IMG/VR virus record: IMGVR_UViG_3300035698_019684
Coordinates: 1-31,216 of that record
Origin: a virus
Length of the DNA: 31,216 nucleotides
Reading direction: 5' to 3' (one strand)
Made by a program: the position numbers and the translations under genes. The notes beneath the pieces were generated by a model that saw only the letters and a program-made list of their open reading frames with translations, ran no database searches and was not told where the DNA came from. Of the stretch, positions 20,380 through 28,136 are shown piece by piece (the first letter of the stretch is position 1; every line of letters begins with the position of its first letter).

Positions 20380-22040
20380 GTTGTGACATTGTAATACCTT
20401 ACTACAAAAACGAAAAAACAATCACAAAATTAATTGATTCAATTGAGGATCAGGACTTCAAAAGCTATACCATAACTATTGTTGTGGATGGTGAAGAGGC
20501 AAATGCGGGTTCAATGGAACCTTTAGTCGAGGTTAGTGGCAAAGCCAATGTCAGGGTTGAGGTACTTCCTAAGAATATGGGCGCCTCTTTTGCAAGAAAC
20601 CATGGCGCTAGGCTTGGAAGGAATGAAATATTATTCTTTATTGATGCTGACTGCCAGCTATATCCCGGCATGTTAACTGAATGCATGGACCAGTTAGAGA
20701 GTGATCCGGACATCGCTTTTGTATATGGGAACTACAGATTTGAGCAAAAGTATGAGTATTTCAGTATCCCTTTCGATAAACATGCACTATCAGCAATGAA
20801 TTATATTTCAACAATGTCACCCGTACGAAGAAACATTTTTGAGTATGTAACCGGTTTCATAGACAAAGAACTTTATTTCCAAGACTGGTCATTATTTTAT
20901 CGCATTACTGAAAAGGGCTTTATCGGGAAATACATAAATGAGTTCCTATTTAGCACCCTAAAACCGACTGAAGACTCAATTTCAGGGACAAAAGGGTTAA
21001 GCCTTTCTGATAAAGCGAGGGAGTTTAGATCACGGTTCGGAATAAAGGATAAGACTTTAGTTGTGACTACGTTTGCAGCTCCGCTCCAAGCAAATGAACG
21101 AGCTAAGATGTTAGATGCTGACTATATAGGCCCAAGAGAGGGAAGCCGAGCTCAGGTAATGCCAGCGAATTACTGTTTTGATAACTGGAAAGCGACTTAT
21201 TTTGTTGGCTGTTTTAATAGCCCACTAGAAGCACTTTCTAATCATTACAGTAACGGATACAGACGCAGCATATTCCATTTTATTGGCACTGATGTATGGC
21301 AACTCCTAAACATGCACAGCGTAGCAGAGATAAAAGAGATAAATAAGATATTCAAGAAATCAAAGACTAAGCTCCTAGCCAATTCACCGCGGTTAGTTAG
21401 CGAACTAAGTTCAATTGGTATAAATGCGGAATTGTTATATAGCCCAATCTACGAGATAGAGCGATTCAAGAAGCTATCAACCCCACCAAAGAAGAAGCGG
21501 GTCGCGGTTTACTATTCCAACACCCCAAACATGAATGCAATTGATGGCGCTGATGGGATGAGTTATTTACCATTCATATTAGATGTGGCTAGTTCCATGC
21601 CAAATGTAGAGTTCGTGTTCTTTGGTGATGAGAAGCGCGCATTCCTAAAATCAGATCAGTCAGTAAAATTCAGATCAAGGAACATGCTATTTGAGGGTAG
21701 AATCCCGAGTTCCGAAATGCCTGCATTTATAAATAGCTGTAACATGTACTTACGCTTCACTCTTCATGACGGTTTCCCGCAACTACCTATCCAGTTCATG
21801 GCCTGTGGCAGGAAAGCACTTGTAAGTGTTCCAGATAAGGAGTTCATGTTTGCGGAGAAGATCCCATTCGAGACAATGACCAATTTCGGCAATGATAAGT
21901 TATGGTTAATGAATAAGATATACGCTATGTTAGAAAGCAATGATTACCCTGATCCGGATAAGGTTAAAGCTTATTATTCTAAGCTTATGAATATAGAGAA
22001 ATACAAAAAACGAATATACGAAATCGTGGAGGCTTTTTAA
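20373..22040 (+). CDS. Two-domain glycosyltransferase, GT2 plus GT-B
   Basis: 555 residues. The first ~220 are a GT2 (GT-A fold) transferase: DIVIPYYKNEKTI at 5-17, ITIVVDGEE at 34-42, NMGASFARNHGA at 68-79 and the metal-binding D91-A-D93. From about 230 there is a GT-B type domain ending in HDGFPQLPIQFMACGRKAL, corresponding to the donor-binding E/H-G-F-P-x-x-x-x-E-A-M-A-x-G segment of GT4 enzymes. Two transfers by one polypeptide would build a disaccharide or longer glycan. Cytosolic. The ATG overlaps the HNH gene; the stop shares a base with the next ATG (TAATG). Confidence 0.85.
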   Translation: MLSCDIVIPYYKNEKTITKLIDSIEDQDFKSYTITIVVDGEEANAGSMEPLVEVSGKANVRVEVLPKNMGASFARNHGARLGRNEILFFIDADCQLYPGMLTECMDQLESDPDIAFVYGNYRFEQKYEYFSIPFDKHALSAMNYISTMSPVRRNIFEYVTGFIDKELYFQDWSLFYRITEKGFIGKYINEFLFSTLKPTEDSISGTKGLSLSDKAREFRSRFGIKDKTLVVTTFAAPLQANERAKMLDADYIGPREGSRAQVMPANYCFDNWKATYFVGCFNSPLEALSNHYSNGYRRSIFHFIGTDVWQLLNMHSVAEIKEINKIFKKSKTKLLANSPRLVSELSSIGINAELLYSPIYEIERFKKLSTPPKKKRVAVYYSNTPNMNAIDGADGMSYLPFILDVASSMPNVEFVFFGDEKRAFLKSDQSVKFRSRNMLFEGRIPSSEMPAFINSCNMYLRFTLHDGFPQLPIQFMACGRKALVSVPDKEFMFAEKIPFETMTNFGNDKLWLMNKIYAMLESNDYPDPDKVKAYYSKLMNIEKYKKRIYEIVEAF

Positions 22041-22864
22041 TGGAATCACAGATAAAAGAACCCGTAACTGCCCCTGATAATGACCCTGTACCTGACCCCT
22101 TAAATGACCCTATAGAAGAATCTATAGCAGCTCCTACCGAAGACCCTATAGAAGAAGCCCCATTACCGGAGCTATCCATATCCTATGTAATGCCCGTTTA
22201 TAATGGCCAATCGAACATAGCAAAAGCGGTAAACACGCTAATCAAGCAAACCAAACAAGGTGAGATCATTGTCATCAATGACGGCTCAACCGATAGGACG
22301 TTATCGATTTTACGGTCATATACAGGCCAAATAACGATTATTAGTTTACCAGTACGAAATGGCGCAGCTGTATGCCGAAATATCGGGAACAAACTTTCCT
22401 CTGGCGATATCATTGCTGTATGCGATGTTGATATATATGAGCCGGACAGGGGCGAAGCCATTGTGAAGTTTTTTGCGGAGCAACCAGATATTGATATATT
22501 CAATTCAGCTGTACGCTGTATATCTTCTGTAAACCCGCAGCATTCTTGGGATCAACCTGCAGCTATTTGGGAAGGTAAAACTAAATGCCCAATCGCGCAT
22601 CCTAGTGTTGCCTATAGGAGAGAGCTTGCTATTAACAGCCCTTATTTGGAAGTATCAAAAGATACTGACCTATACGAGTTTTTCATCTTGAAGCTGCTAA
22701 GAGAAGGCAAGAAAATGGGGGCTTGTAGCAATATACTCGTGACCAAGATAGAAGGTGACACGCAAAGGAGGATACCTAAGGCATGGGAGATTAAGAAAAA
22801 GTACTATGAAAAGTACGGGATTGATTTAGGCGAACAAGGCAAATTGAAAGAACACTTAAAATAA
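22040..22864 (+). CDS. GT2 glycosyltransferase with acidic proline-rich N-tail
   Basis: 274 residues. Residues 9-44 are a low-complexity tail with DP/E repeats (APDNDPVPDPLNDPIEE), probably disordered. A GT2 domain follows: SYVMPVYNG at 48-56, IIVINDGSTDRTL at 76-88, NGAAVCRNIGN at 107-117 and DVD at 129-131. It would transfer a sugar from a nucleotide donor. Overlaps the preceding gene by one base (TAATG), so both act together. The odd tail is not typical of GT2 enzymes and may tether it to another protein. Confidence 0.88.
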   Translation: MESQIKEPVTAPDNDPVPDPLNDPIEESIAAPTEDPIEEAPLPELSISYVMPVYNGQSNIAKAVNTLIKQTKQGEIIVINDGSTDRTLSILRSYTGQITIISLPVRNGAAVCRNIGNKLSSGDIIAVCDVDIYEPDRGEAIVKFFAEQPDIDIFNSAVRCISSVNPQHSWDQPAAIWEGKTKCPIAHPSVAYRRELAINSPYLEVSKDTDLYEFFILKLLREGKKMGACSNILVTKIEGDTQRRIPKAWEIKKKYYEKYGIDLGEQGKLKEHLK

Positions 22865-22883
22865 GAAAAGGACGTGATTTTTT

Positions 22884-23339
22884 ATGTGCGAAGAAATTAA
22901 CAAAGAAATTAAAGAAGATTCGACTCCGGATCTAGACGCTAGAGATGAGGTAAATATCAACCGCTGCTTAGAGGGGATCTACATCAAACAAAAAAAAAAT
23001 GAGGCTTTAGGCTATAACTCACTAGGTTTAGTGTTCATGCTAATGTTCTTGTTTGGATGGACCGCTATATACCCTAACTTATCCATTTCTTTAATGGGAA
23101 CCTCACTTGCAGGTTTTCTCCTGCTATGGACTAAAGCCAGGATAAAGGATTATTTCGCTGCCAGTGCTAAAATTAAGCATCCAATTTTCTATTTATTAAC
23201 TTATATGCTTAACTACACAGTTTATTTTATGCTAATAAACATGATCGTTAGTATGCTCGTAAAGAATAATACGGTTGCAGTTGTAATCGCTTTTGCTACT
23301 GGTTTCTTTGCTGATGGGATATACAAAAGGCTGACATGA
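22884..23339 (+). CDS. Polytopic membrane protein (151 aa)
   Basis: Acidic N-terminus (about 1-40), then four probable membrane spans: 46-63, 66-83, 101-125 and 130-145, the last followed by a positively charged end (YKRLT). No family recognised with certainty; a GtrA-like sugar-lipid flippase would fit the neighbours, but a holin-like role cannot be excluded and the sequence does not decide. AAAAGGACG lies upstream. The stop overlaps the methyltransferase start as ATGA. Confidence 0.72.
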   Translation: MCEEINKEIKEDSTPDLDARDEVNINRCLEGIYIKQKKNEALGYNSLGLVFMLMFLFGWTAIYPNLSISLMGTSLAGFLLLWTKARIKDYFAASAKIKHPIFYLLTYMLNYTVYFMLINMIVSMLVKNNTVAVVIAFATGFFADGIYKRLT

Positions 23340-23974
23340 GATATAAGAGTAAAGAAGATGCGATAAAGGACCATGTAGACAACTATAGGTCAGATGGAAT
23401 TTCTAAGGGTAAAGGCACTCGTTACAGCCCCGACTTCCATCGGGTTGAGTTCATAATTAGCCAGGTACCTAAAGAGGCAAAAGTATTAGATGTTGGCTGT
23501 AACGGGGGCACACTTGGGATAAGGCTAACAAAAGAGCTTAACTGTTATGTTAAGGGACTTGATATTGTGGAGTCCTTGGTTCTTTTATCTAACAAGAGAG
23601 GCGTTTTTGCTGAAGTTGGCGAAGCTGAAGACCTAAGCCGGTTTGACGATAACAGCTTTGACTGCGTTATCTGCACAGAGGTTTTGGAGCATCTTTACGA
23701 TCCCGTCCCGGCAATGAGAGAGGCTTATAGGGTATTAAAACCTAAAGGTAACTACATTGTCACTGTTCCACACCCGTTATCTGAAATGAGTAATAAACTT
23801 GGGGATTATCATCAAACCAATTTCAGCTTTGAGATTCTGGACACAATATTCCATATGACATTCGAGCGTGAAAAAGTTAAGTATTTTTTATTGCCTTATG
23901 TAAAAGAATATTGCCTAGCAAATAACCTTGACCCTAGAGTGCCTCAATGGTGCGCTTTGTGTGCAGTCAAGTGA
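23336..23974 (+). CDS. SAM-dependent methyltransferase, class I
   Basis: 212 residues. Motif I VLDVGCNGG at 50-58, acidic motif II GLDIVE around 74-79, EAEDLS and FDCVICTEVLEHL (motif IV, about 108-120), then VLKPKGNYIVTVPH (about 133-146). This is a Methyltransf_11/25-like fold used on small molecules, lipids or sugars rather than a DNA methylase (no NPPY or PC motif). Among glycosyltransferases it most likely methylates a sugar or glycan terminus. ATGA overlap upstream and a 28-nt overlap with the next gene. Confidence 0.88.
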   Translation: MRYKSKEDAIKDHVDNYRSDGISKGKGTRYSPDFHRVEFIISQVPKEAKVLDVGCNGGTLGIRLTKELNCYVKGLDIVESLVLLSNKRGVFAEVGEAEDLSRFDDNSFDCVICTEVLEHLYDPVPAMREAYRVLKPKGNYIVTVPHPLSEMSNKLGDYHQTNFSFEILDTIFHMTFEREKVKYFLLPYVKEYCLANNLDPRVPQWCALCAVK

Positions 23975-25050
23975 AGGGACAACGACCAGCTATATGCTAT
24001 ATACCAACCCTTAACCTCGGCGTTGTTTTTTGGCGTATTGAGTCATATGCGCAAACAATTGCTAATGAATATGACAGAGCCTATGCATTAGATGTTCAGA
24101 GTTTCTTTAACCCTTTTTCTGAAGTACCCTGGGCGAAGATATGCCTTGATAGTTCACAGTATGCAGAGGACATACAAAGCAAATTCGAGGGTGCATTCCA
24201 GTTTTTTGATGTAATTATTATCCAGAAACTTCAAGATCTAGAGGGTTTGGCGTTATTAAAGGCTTATCACGAGAAATACCCAGGCACTAAGATATTTATG
24301 GAGAATGACGATAGTATGGGCGATGTGAATCCGTCTAATAGGCACGCAACAAAGTATAAACATCAAAACACGGTAGCTGCTGAACACGCGACTATAAGTG
24401 ATGGGGTTATAGCTAGCACAGAATACTTAGCCGATTCAATGCGAGTATTTAATGAGAATACCCATGTTGCTCCAAACTGCATTTGTTCTCCACTTTGGAA
24501 AATAAAAGAGAAAAAGAGAAAGGTCCACAAATATACCAGCATTGTCTATGTCGGGGGTGGTGGCCATGACGAAGACATGAGAACAATTTACTGCAAGCTA
24601 AGAGATTTCGTAGGCAAAAACAAGGATGTTGTCTTTACTTGGTATAGTGGCGGGTATAAGCCTGATTGGTATATAGAGACAAAGCGGTTAAGGTTTAAGC
24701 AGATTGCTTGGCATATCCTTAAATATCCACAGCATTTATATGATATTGAGGCTGATATTGCCATTGCTCCATTAAGGGATACCGAGTTCAATCGCTGTAA
24801 ATCGAACTTAAAATGGATAGAGTGGTCAAGTATTAATGTGCCCTTGCTCGCAGCTAATGTTGAACCATTCAGGAAAACCAAAGGCAAGATCTGGTTATAT
24901 GACAGGGCTGAATTCACTGATAAGTTAGGCGAATTAGTTGATAGCTACCATCTAATAAAAAAAGGGATGTTAAAGGAAAACTGCTTTAGTAAGTACAACA
25001 TCAAGAAAGAAACTGACAAGCTCCTAACGTTTTTACTCAAAAGTGTATAA
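23947..25050 (+). CDS. GT-B type glycosyltransferase
   Basis: 367 residues starting in the preceding methyltransferase gene. N-domain with YIPTLNLGVVFWRIESYA (about 19-36) and the FFDVIIIQKLQ / IFMENDD strands, linker GVIASTEYLADSM (about 155-167), then SIVYVGGGGHDEDMRT (about 198-213) at the start of the second Rossmann domain, ADIAIAPLRDTEFNRCKSNLKWIEW (about 277-301), as in GT4 enzymes acting on nucleotide-sugars. It is the last gene of the island, followed by the terminator at 25104. Acceptor and donor cannot be told. Confidence 0.82.
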   Translation: MVRFVCSQVKGQRPAICYIPTLNLGVVFWRIESYAQTIANEYDRAYALDVQSFFNPFSEVPWAKICLDSSQYAEDIQSKFEGAFQFFDVIIIQKLQDLEGLALLKAYHEKYPGTKIFMENDDSMGDVNPSNRHATKYKHQNTVAAEHATISDGVIASTEYLADSMRVFNENTHVAPNCICSPLWKIKEKKRKVHKYTSIVYVGGGGHDEDMRTIYCKLRDFVGKNKDVVFTWYSGGYKPDWYIETKRLRFKQIAWHILKYPQHLYDIEADIAIAPLRDTEFNRCKSNLKWIEWSSINVPLLAANVEPFRKTKGKIWLYDRAEFTDKLGELVDSYHLIKKGMLKENCFSKYNIKKETDKLLTFLLKSV

Positions 25051-25103
25051 TAAGTAAATAGACTTACACCTAAGCTAACGCTATATGGAAAGTTCTCTAC
25101 AAA

Positions 25104-25124
25104 AAAAAGGGAGCTTCCCTTTTT
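25104..25124 (+). terminator. Intrinsic terminator at the end of the island
   Basis: AAAAAGGG-AGCTT-CCCTTTTT is a perfect 8-bp stem ending in a T-tract. The next gene starts only 26 bases later with no promoter between, so read-through must supply tail genes or the stem acts as an attenuator. Confidence 0.75.
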
Positions 25125-25149
25125 AGTATTAACTGGAGGTAAAACACGC

Positions 25150-26664
25150 ATGAAAAAAATTCTTTCGTTTCTATTCATTCTAATGTTCGCACCCTCGTTA
25201 TTGTTTGCAACAATGACAGAGTTTAAGGGCACTGACTATAAAGAACTCGAGTTTAAAAATGAGACTATAGCTACAGCATCCCACTTAAGTTGGACGTTCT
25301 CTGAGGCAGGCGACTATGCTCAAATACGGTTTTCTGAGACAGCGGAAACTGATGCGTTAGTTAGCTACCTTTTATCTGATGGGACTGTAATGGCAACTGC
25401 CAATTTAACTTCCACTTCATTTCTAGCAACAAATGGCTATTCATTTATAGATGTAAAAATAACTAACACCCAAGGAACCGAGGTGACGTTTACTGGTGCT
25501 ATTTCACTTTATGGAGGCTCAACTTCAACTTTAGGTGACGTTTCCGCCACAAGTTTAATTGTAAATACTACAACCGCCCTTAATGAATCGGGTGGCGATA
25601 ATGATACAAGGATAGAAGGCGACACAAACGCAAATCTTTTATTCGTTGATGCCAGTACAGATAGAGTCGGGATTGGCACCTCAGCTCCATCAGCACTATT
25701 AAGTGTTGGCGGCGTCTTGAGTGTTTCAGGTAATGCGGTAATAAACGAATCCGGTGACTCAGTTGATACCAGAGTTGAGGGTAATACGAACGCTAATTTA
25801 CTTTTTATTGATGCCAGTGCTGACAGGGTAGGCATTGGAACTTCAGCTCCAGGAGCGCTTCTCGGTGTTGGTGGCTCATTAAATGTTTCTGGCAGTGCTG
25901 TAATAAACGAATCTGGAGATTCAGTAGATTCCAGGATAGAAGGCTCTACTGATCCATACCTCTTATTTGCTGATGCTAGCACTAATCGTATCGGCATAGG
26001 CCTTACTAACCCGTCTGTATTATTTGATGTGGATGGCTCTGCAAAGGCTTCTGATTTAACAGTAAGCAACATAGGCGTTGGAGCCGCAGTTGGAGCCCAA
26101 GTCATGAATGTTTACTCTACTGACGCATCTAACTGGACATTGAAGATGGAAAGCTCAGATGCTCATGGAATGGAACTTAAAGTCGGGGCTACTGGCGGAA
26201 AGCTACTCCAAGCTATAACCGAAGGTGTTTCGCCTCGAGTATTTGTAATAACGGCTGAAGGCGATGGCGATTGCGGAATTGGGATTGCTGATCCAGAAGC
26301 TAATTTGCATGTTTCTGGAAATATAGCCATTGAACCGTCAGGCACTCATTCGTTAGCTGCTGCCAATACTATATTTGTTGACACCCAAATAATGGGAATA
26401 GTCAGGGTTGCTGGAAGTGGCGGAGCGATAACCTTAACTTCAACTCCAACAATAGCGGATGGCGAATCGGACGGCCAAATCGTAATTATTCAAGGTGATA
26501 GTGACTCAAACACGATAACCCTTCAAGATGAGGCTCAGCTTGCTAGTACAGGTTTAGTATTAGCTGGTAATGCAGATATGATCTTAGGTAAAGGCGATGT
26601 TATTTGGCTTGTTTACGACGAGGGTGATGATTTGTGGTACGAAGTTACGCGAAGTGACAATTAG
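25150..26664 (+). CDS. Repeat-containing fibre-like protein with signal-peptide-like N-terminus
   Basis: 504 residues. N-terminus MKKILSFLFILMFAPSLLFA looks like a Sec signal peptide with cleavage after LFA. Residues 22-140 form a beta-rich region. From 145 there are three 54-residue repeats of form NESGDSVDTRVEG...LLFxDASxDRVGIGT, a pattern seen in tail-fibre and trimeric surface proteins. The C-terminal 180 residues are beta-rich with VGIGIADPEANLHVSG and many G/T. It is likely a fibre or head-decoration protein; a signal sequence is odd for a virion protein and hints at export or membrane insertion. GGAGGT precedes the ATG. Confidence 0.78.
   Translation: MKKILSFLFILMFAPSLLFATMTEFKGTDYKELEFKNETIATASHLSWTFSEAGDYAQIRFSETAETDALVSYLLSDGTVMATANLTSTSFLATNGYSFIDVKITNTQGTEVTFTGAISLYGGSTSTLGDVSATSLIVNTTTALNESGGDNDTRIEGDTNANLLFVDASTDRVGIGTSAPSALLSVGGVLSVSGNAVINESGDSVDTRVEGNTNANLLFIDASADRVGIGTSAPGALLGVGGSLNVSGSAVINESGDSVDSRIEGSTDPYLLFADASTNRIGIGLTNPSVLFDVDGSAKASDLTVSNIGVGAAVGAQVMNVYSTDASNWTLKMESSDAHGMELKVGATGGKLLQAITEGVSPRVFVITAEGDGDCGIGIADPEANLHVSGNIAIEPSGTHSLAAANTIFVDTQIMGIVRVAGSGGAITLTSTPTIADGESDGQIVIIQGDSDSNTITLQDEAQLASTGLVLAGNADMILGKGDVIWLVYDEGDDLWYEVTRSDN
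25582..26067 (+). repeat. Three in-frame ~162-bp coding repeats
   Basis: Codons 145-306 of the fibre-like gene hold three 54-residue units, the first two being most alike (TNANLLFxDAS...RVGIGTSAP). Such repeats vary readily in number and lengthen shafts. Confidence 0.75.
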
Positions 26665-26737
26665 ACGAGACTGCTGGGTTGAATCGAAATATAAATACCG
26701 AGCAGCGCGACGCGCGAAAGGATTGAAGGTGGTCTAA

Positions 26738-27292
26738 ATGGTTCAGTTAGGACAGGGGAATAATGATAGGCTTTATCCTAGTTGGGATGATGTGCGGGTT
26801 TCTGCTGACAATGTCAAGATAAACCCAGTAACATCTAAACCCGATCTAGAGGCTTTCAATACTGATTTCAGGACGTATTTTTTTGATCCTGGAACCGATG
26901 AGCTCGTCACATTTCAAACTCAGTTACCACATTCTTATAAACTTGGAACCAATTTAAGACCGCATCTCCATTGGTCACCAACTACTACTGGGTCTGGGAA
27001 TGTTATCTGGCAACTGAAGTATTCCATTGCTATTATTGACGCAACTTTTGCTGGGGCTACAACTATTAGTATCCCTGATGCAGCGGATGGGACAACATTT
27101 AAACATCAATTAATAAGCTTTGCAGAGATTGATGGGTCTGGAATCACAGCCCATTCTGCAATGATAACGTTTCAGTTGTCTAGGTTGGGTTCTAACGAGT
27201 CAGATACTTATGCTAGTGATGCAGCATTACTTGAATTTGATCTTCATATTCAAAAGGACAAGATAGGAAGCTTAAATGAACTTTCAGATTAA
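26738..27292 (+). CDS. Conserved-type virion-module protein (184 aa)
   Basis: The sequence has the pattern WDD...P...FNTDFRTYFFDPGTDE, QLPHSYKLGTNLRPHLHWSP (about 60-80), VIWQLKYSIA, H-x-x-x-F, and ...SDTYASDAALLEFDLHIQKDKIGS near the end. I recognise this as a family of unnamed proteins common in tail/head modules of environmental podoviruses and siphoviruses. Beta-rich, no cysteines; likely a virion or tail-tip component. AAGGTGG precedes the ATG. Confidence 0.8.
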   Translation: MVQLGQGNNDRLYPSWDDVRVSADNVKINPVTSKPDLEAFNTDFRTYFFDPGTDELVTFQTQLPHSYKLGTNLRPHLHWSPTTTGSGNVIWQLKYSIAIIDATFAGATTISIPDAADGTTFKHQLISFAEIDGSGITAHSAMITFQLSRLGSNESDTYASDAALLEFDLHIQKDKIGSLNELSD

Positions 27293-27419
27293 TGATTTCG
27301 TTATAGAAACAATGGGCCTGCCTTTTATAGGGGCATGCAATAAGGAGGAACAGATGACACTAAATTTGCTAATACTGTTTACATGTTCGGTTATGATGGT
27401 AACGAAAAGGGGGTATTAA
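27276..27419 (+). CDS. Possible small membrane peptide (47 aa)
   Basis: A frame starting in the end of the 184-aa gene, with AGGAAG upstream. An internal ATG at 27354 has a perfect AAGGAGG five bases before it and would give a 21-residue hydrophobic peptide (MTLNLLILFTCSVMMV, then TKRGY). The strong internal ribosome site favours the shorter product. It ends four bases before the adaptor gene's ATG. No family recognised. Confidence 0.4.
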   Translation: MNFQINDFVIETMGLPFIGACNKEEQMTLNLLILFTCSVMMVTKRGY

Positions 27420-27422
27420 GAT

Positions 27423-28136
27423 ATGGGGTCAACATTAGGAACAATTAGGACATTAGTTGAAGGGTTCATTAGATCAGGAGTTACAACGACTTCTACTGAT
27501 CCGTCATTAACTATATTAAATACCTATATAAACAAGGCCATTTCAAAGATAGCTAGGGAAGTACGGCCAAGGGAACTAAAGAATAGTACTGTAACTGCAA
27601 TTGATATTGTTTCAGGAGCAAATACGGTAACGTTTCCAGCTACAATGATAGTCCCTGAAGCAGTCTATTTCCAGGGGGCTTCAAGTTCGTATCGTGAGCT
27701 AGCACCAACAACACTTAGTAATTTAATCGATATAGAAGGCCAAACAAACTTCTTTACAGCAACCAATACTGGAGACCCAACCCATTACGCGGTCCGCTCT
27801 ACTGAGATGATATTCAATAAGTACTTTAACCGTAGTGCTACTGGCGCAATTAAGGTTTACGGCGTTATTGTTCCCACAGTTCTAGCTCTAGATGCAAGTA
27901 TCTGTCAGCTAGTGGCTGATTACGATCTCTTGATATCTTATTATGCAGCCCAGTTCTTCTATCAAGGCGATGAAGATGATCAAAATATGCAGAAGTATTT
28001 CCAGTTAGCACTGGCAGAGAAAGCGGAATTAAAAACGTTTCTTGAGACTAACTACCAAGAAAAGATAATCCTTGATCCGGAAGTCTTTGGAGTGAGTAAT
28101 TCAGCTAACCTGAATGACTTATTATATGCATTATGA
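27423..28136 (+). CDS. Head-tail adaptor protein
   Basis: 237 residues, beginning GTIRTLVEGFIRSGVTTTSTDPSLTILNTYINKAISKIAREV, the helical start typical of phage adaptor proteins (gp4/gp6-like), then beta strands (NTVTFPATMIVPEAVYF) and a C-terminal helical part (DYDLLISYYAAQFFYQGDED ... YFQLALAEKAELKTFLE). Adaptors form the ring joining portal to tail. It overlaps the next gene by four bases (ATGA). The assignment is by layout and position. Confidence 0.78.
   Translation: MGSTLGTIRTLVEGFIRSGVTTTSTDPSLTILNTYINKAISKIAREVRPRELKNSTVTAIDIVSGANTVTFPATMIVPEAVYFQGASSSYRELAPTTLSNLIDIEGQTNFFTATNTGDPTHYAVRSTEMIFNKYFNRSATGAIKVYGVIVPTVLALDASICQLVADYDLLISYYAAQFFYQGDEDDQNMQKYFQLALAEKAELKTFLETNYQEKIILDPEVFGVSNSANLNDLLYAL

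Noticed and set aside
25509-26105. 198-aa frame on the minus strand inside the fibre-like gene
   Set aside because: It mirrors the three coding repeats on the opposite strand, has no ribosome site and sits fully inside a well-supported gene; shadow frame.
26705-26715. Palindrome GCGCGACGCGC before the 184-aa gene
   Set aside because: Single-base centre cannot form a hairpin loop well and there is no T-tract or second copy; probably chance or a minor protein site.
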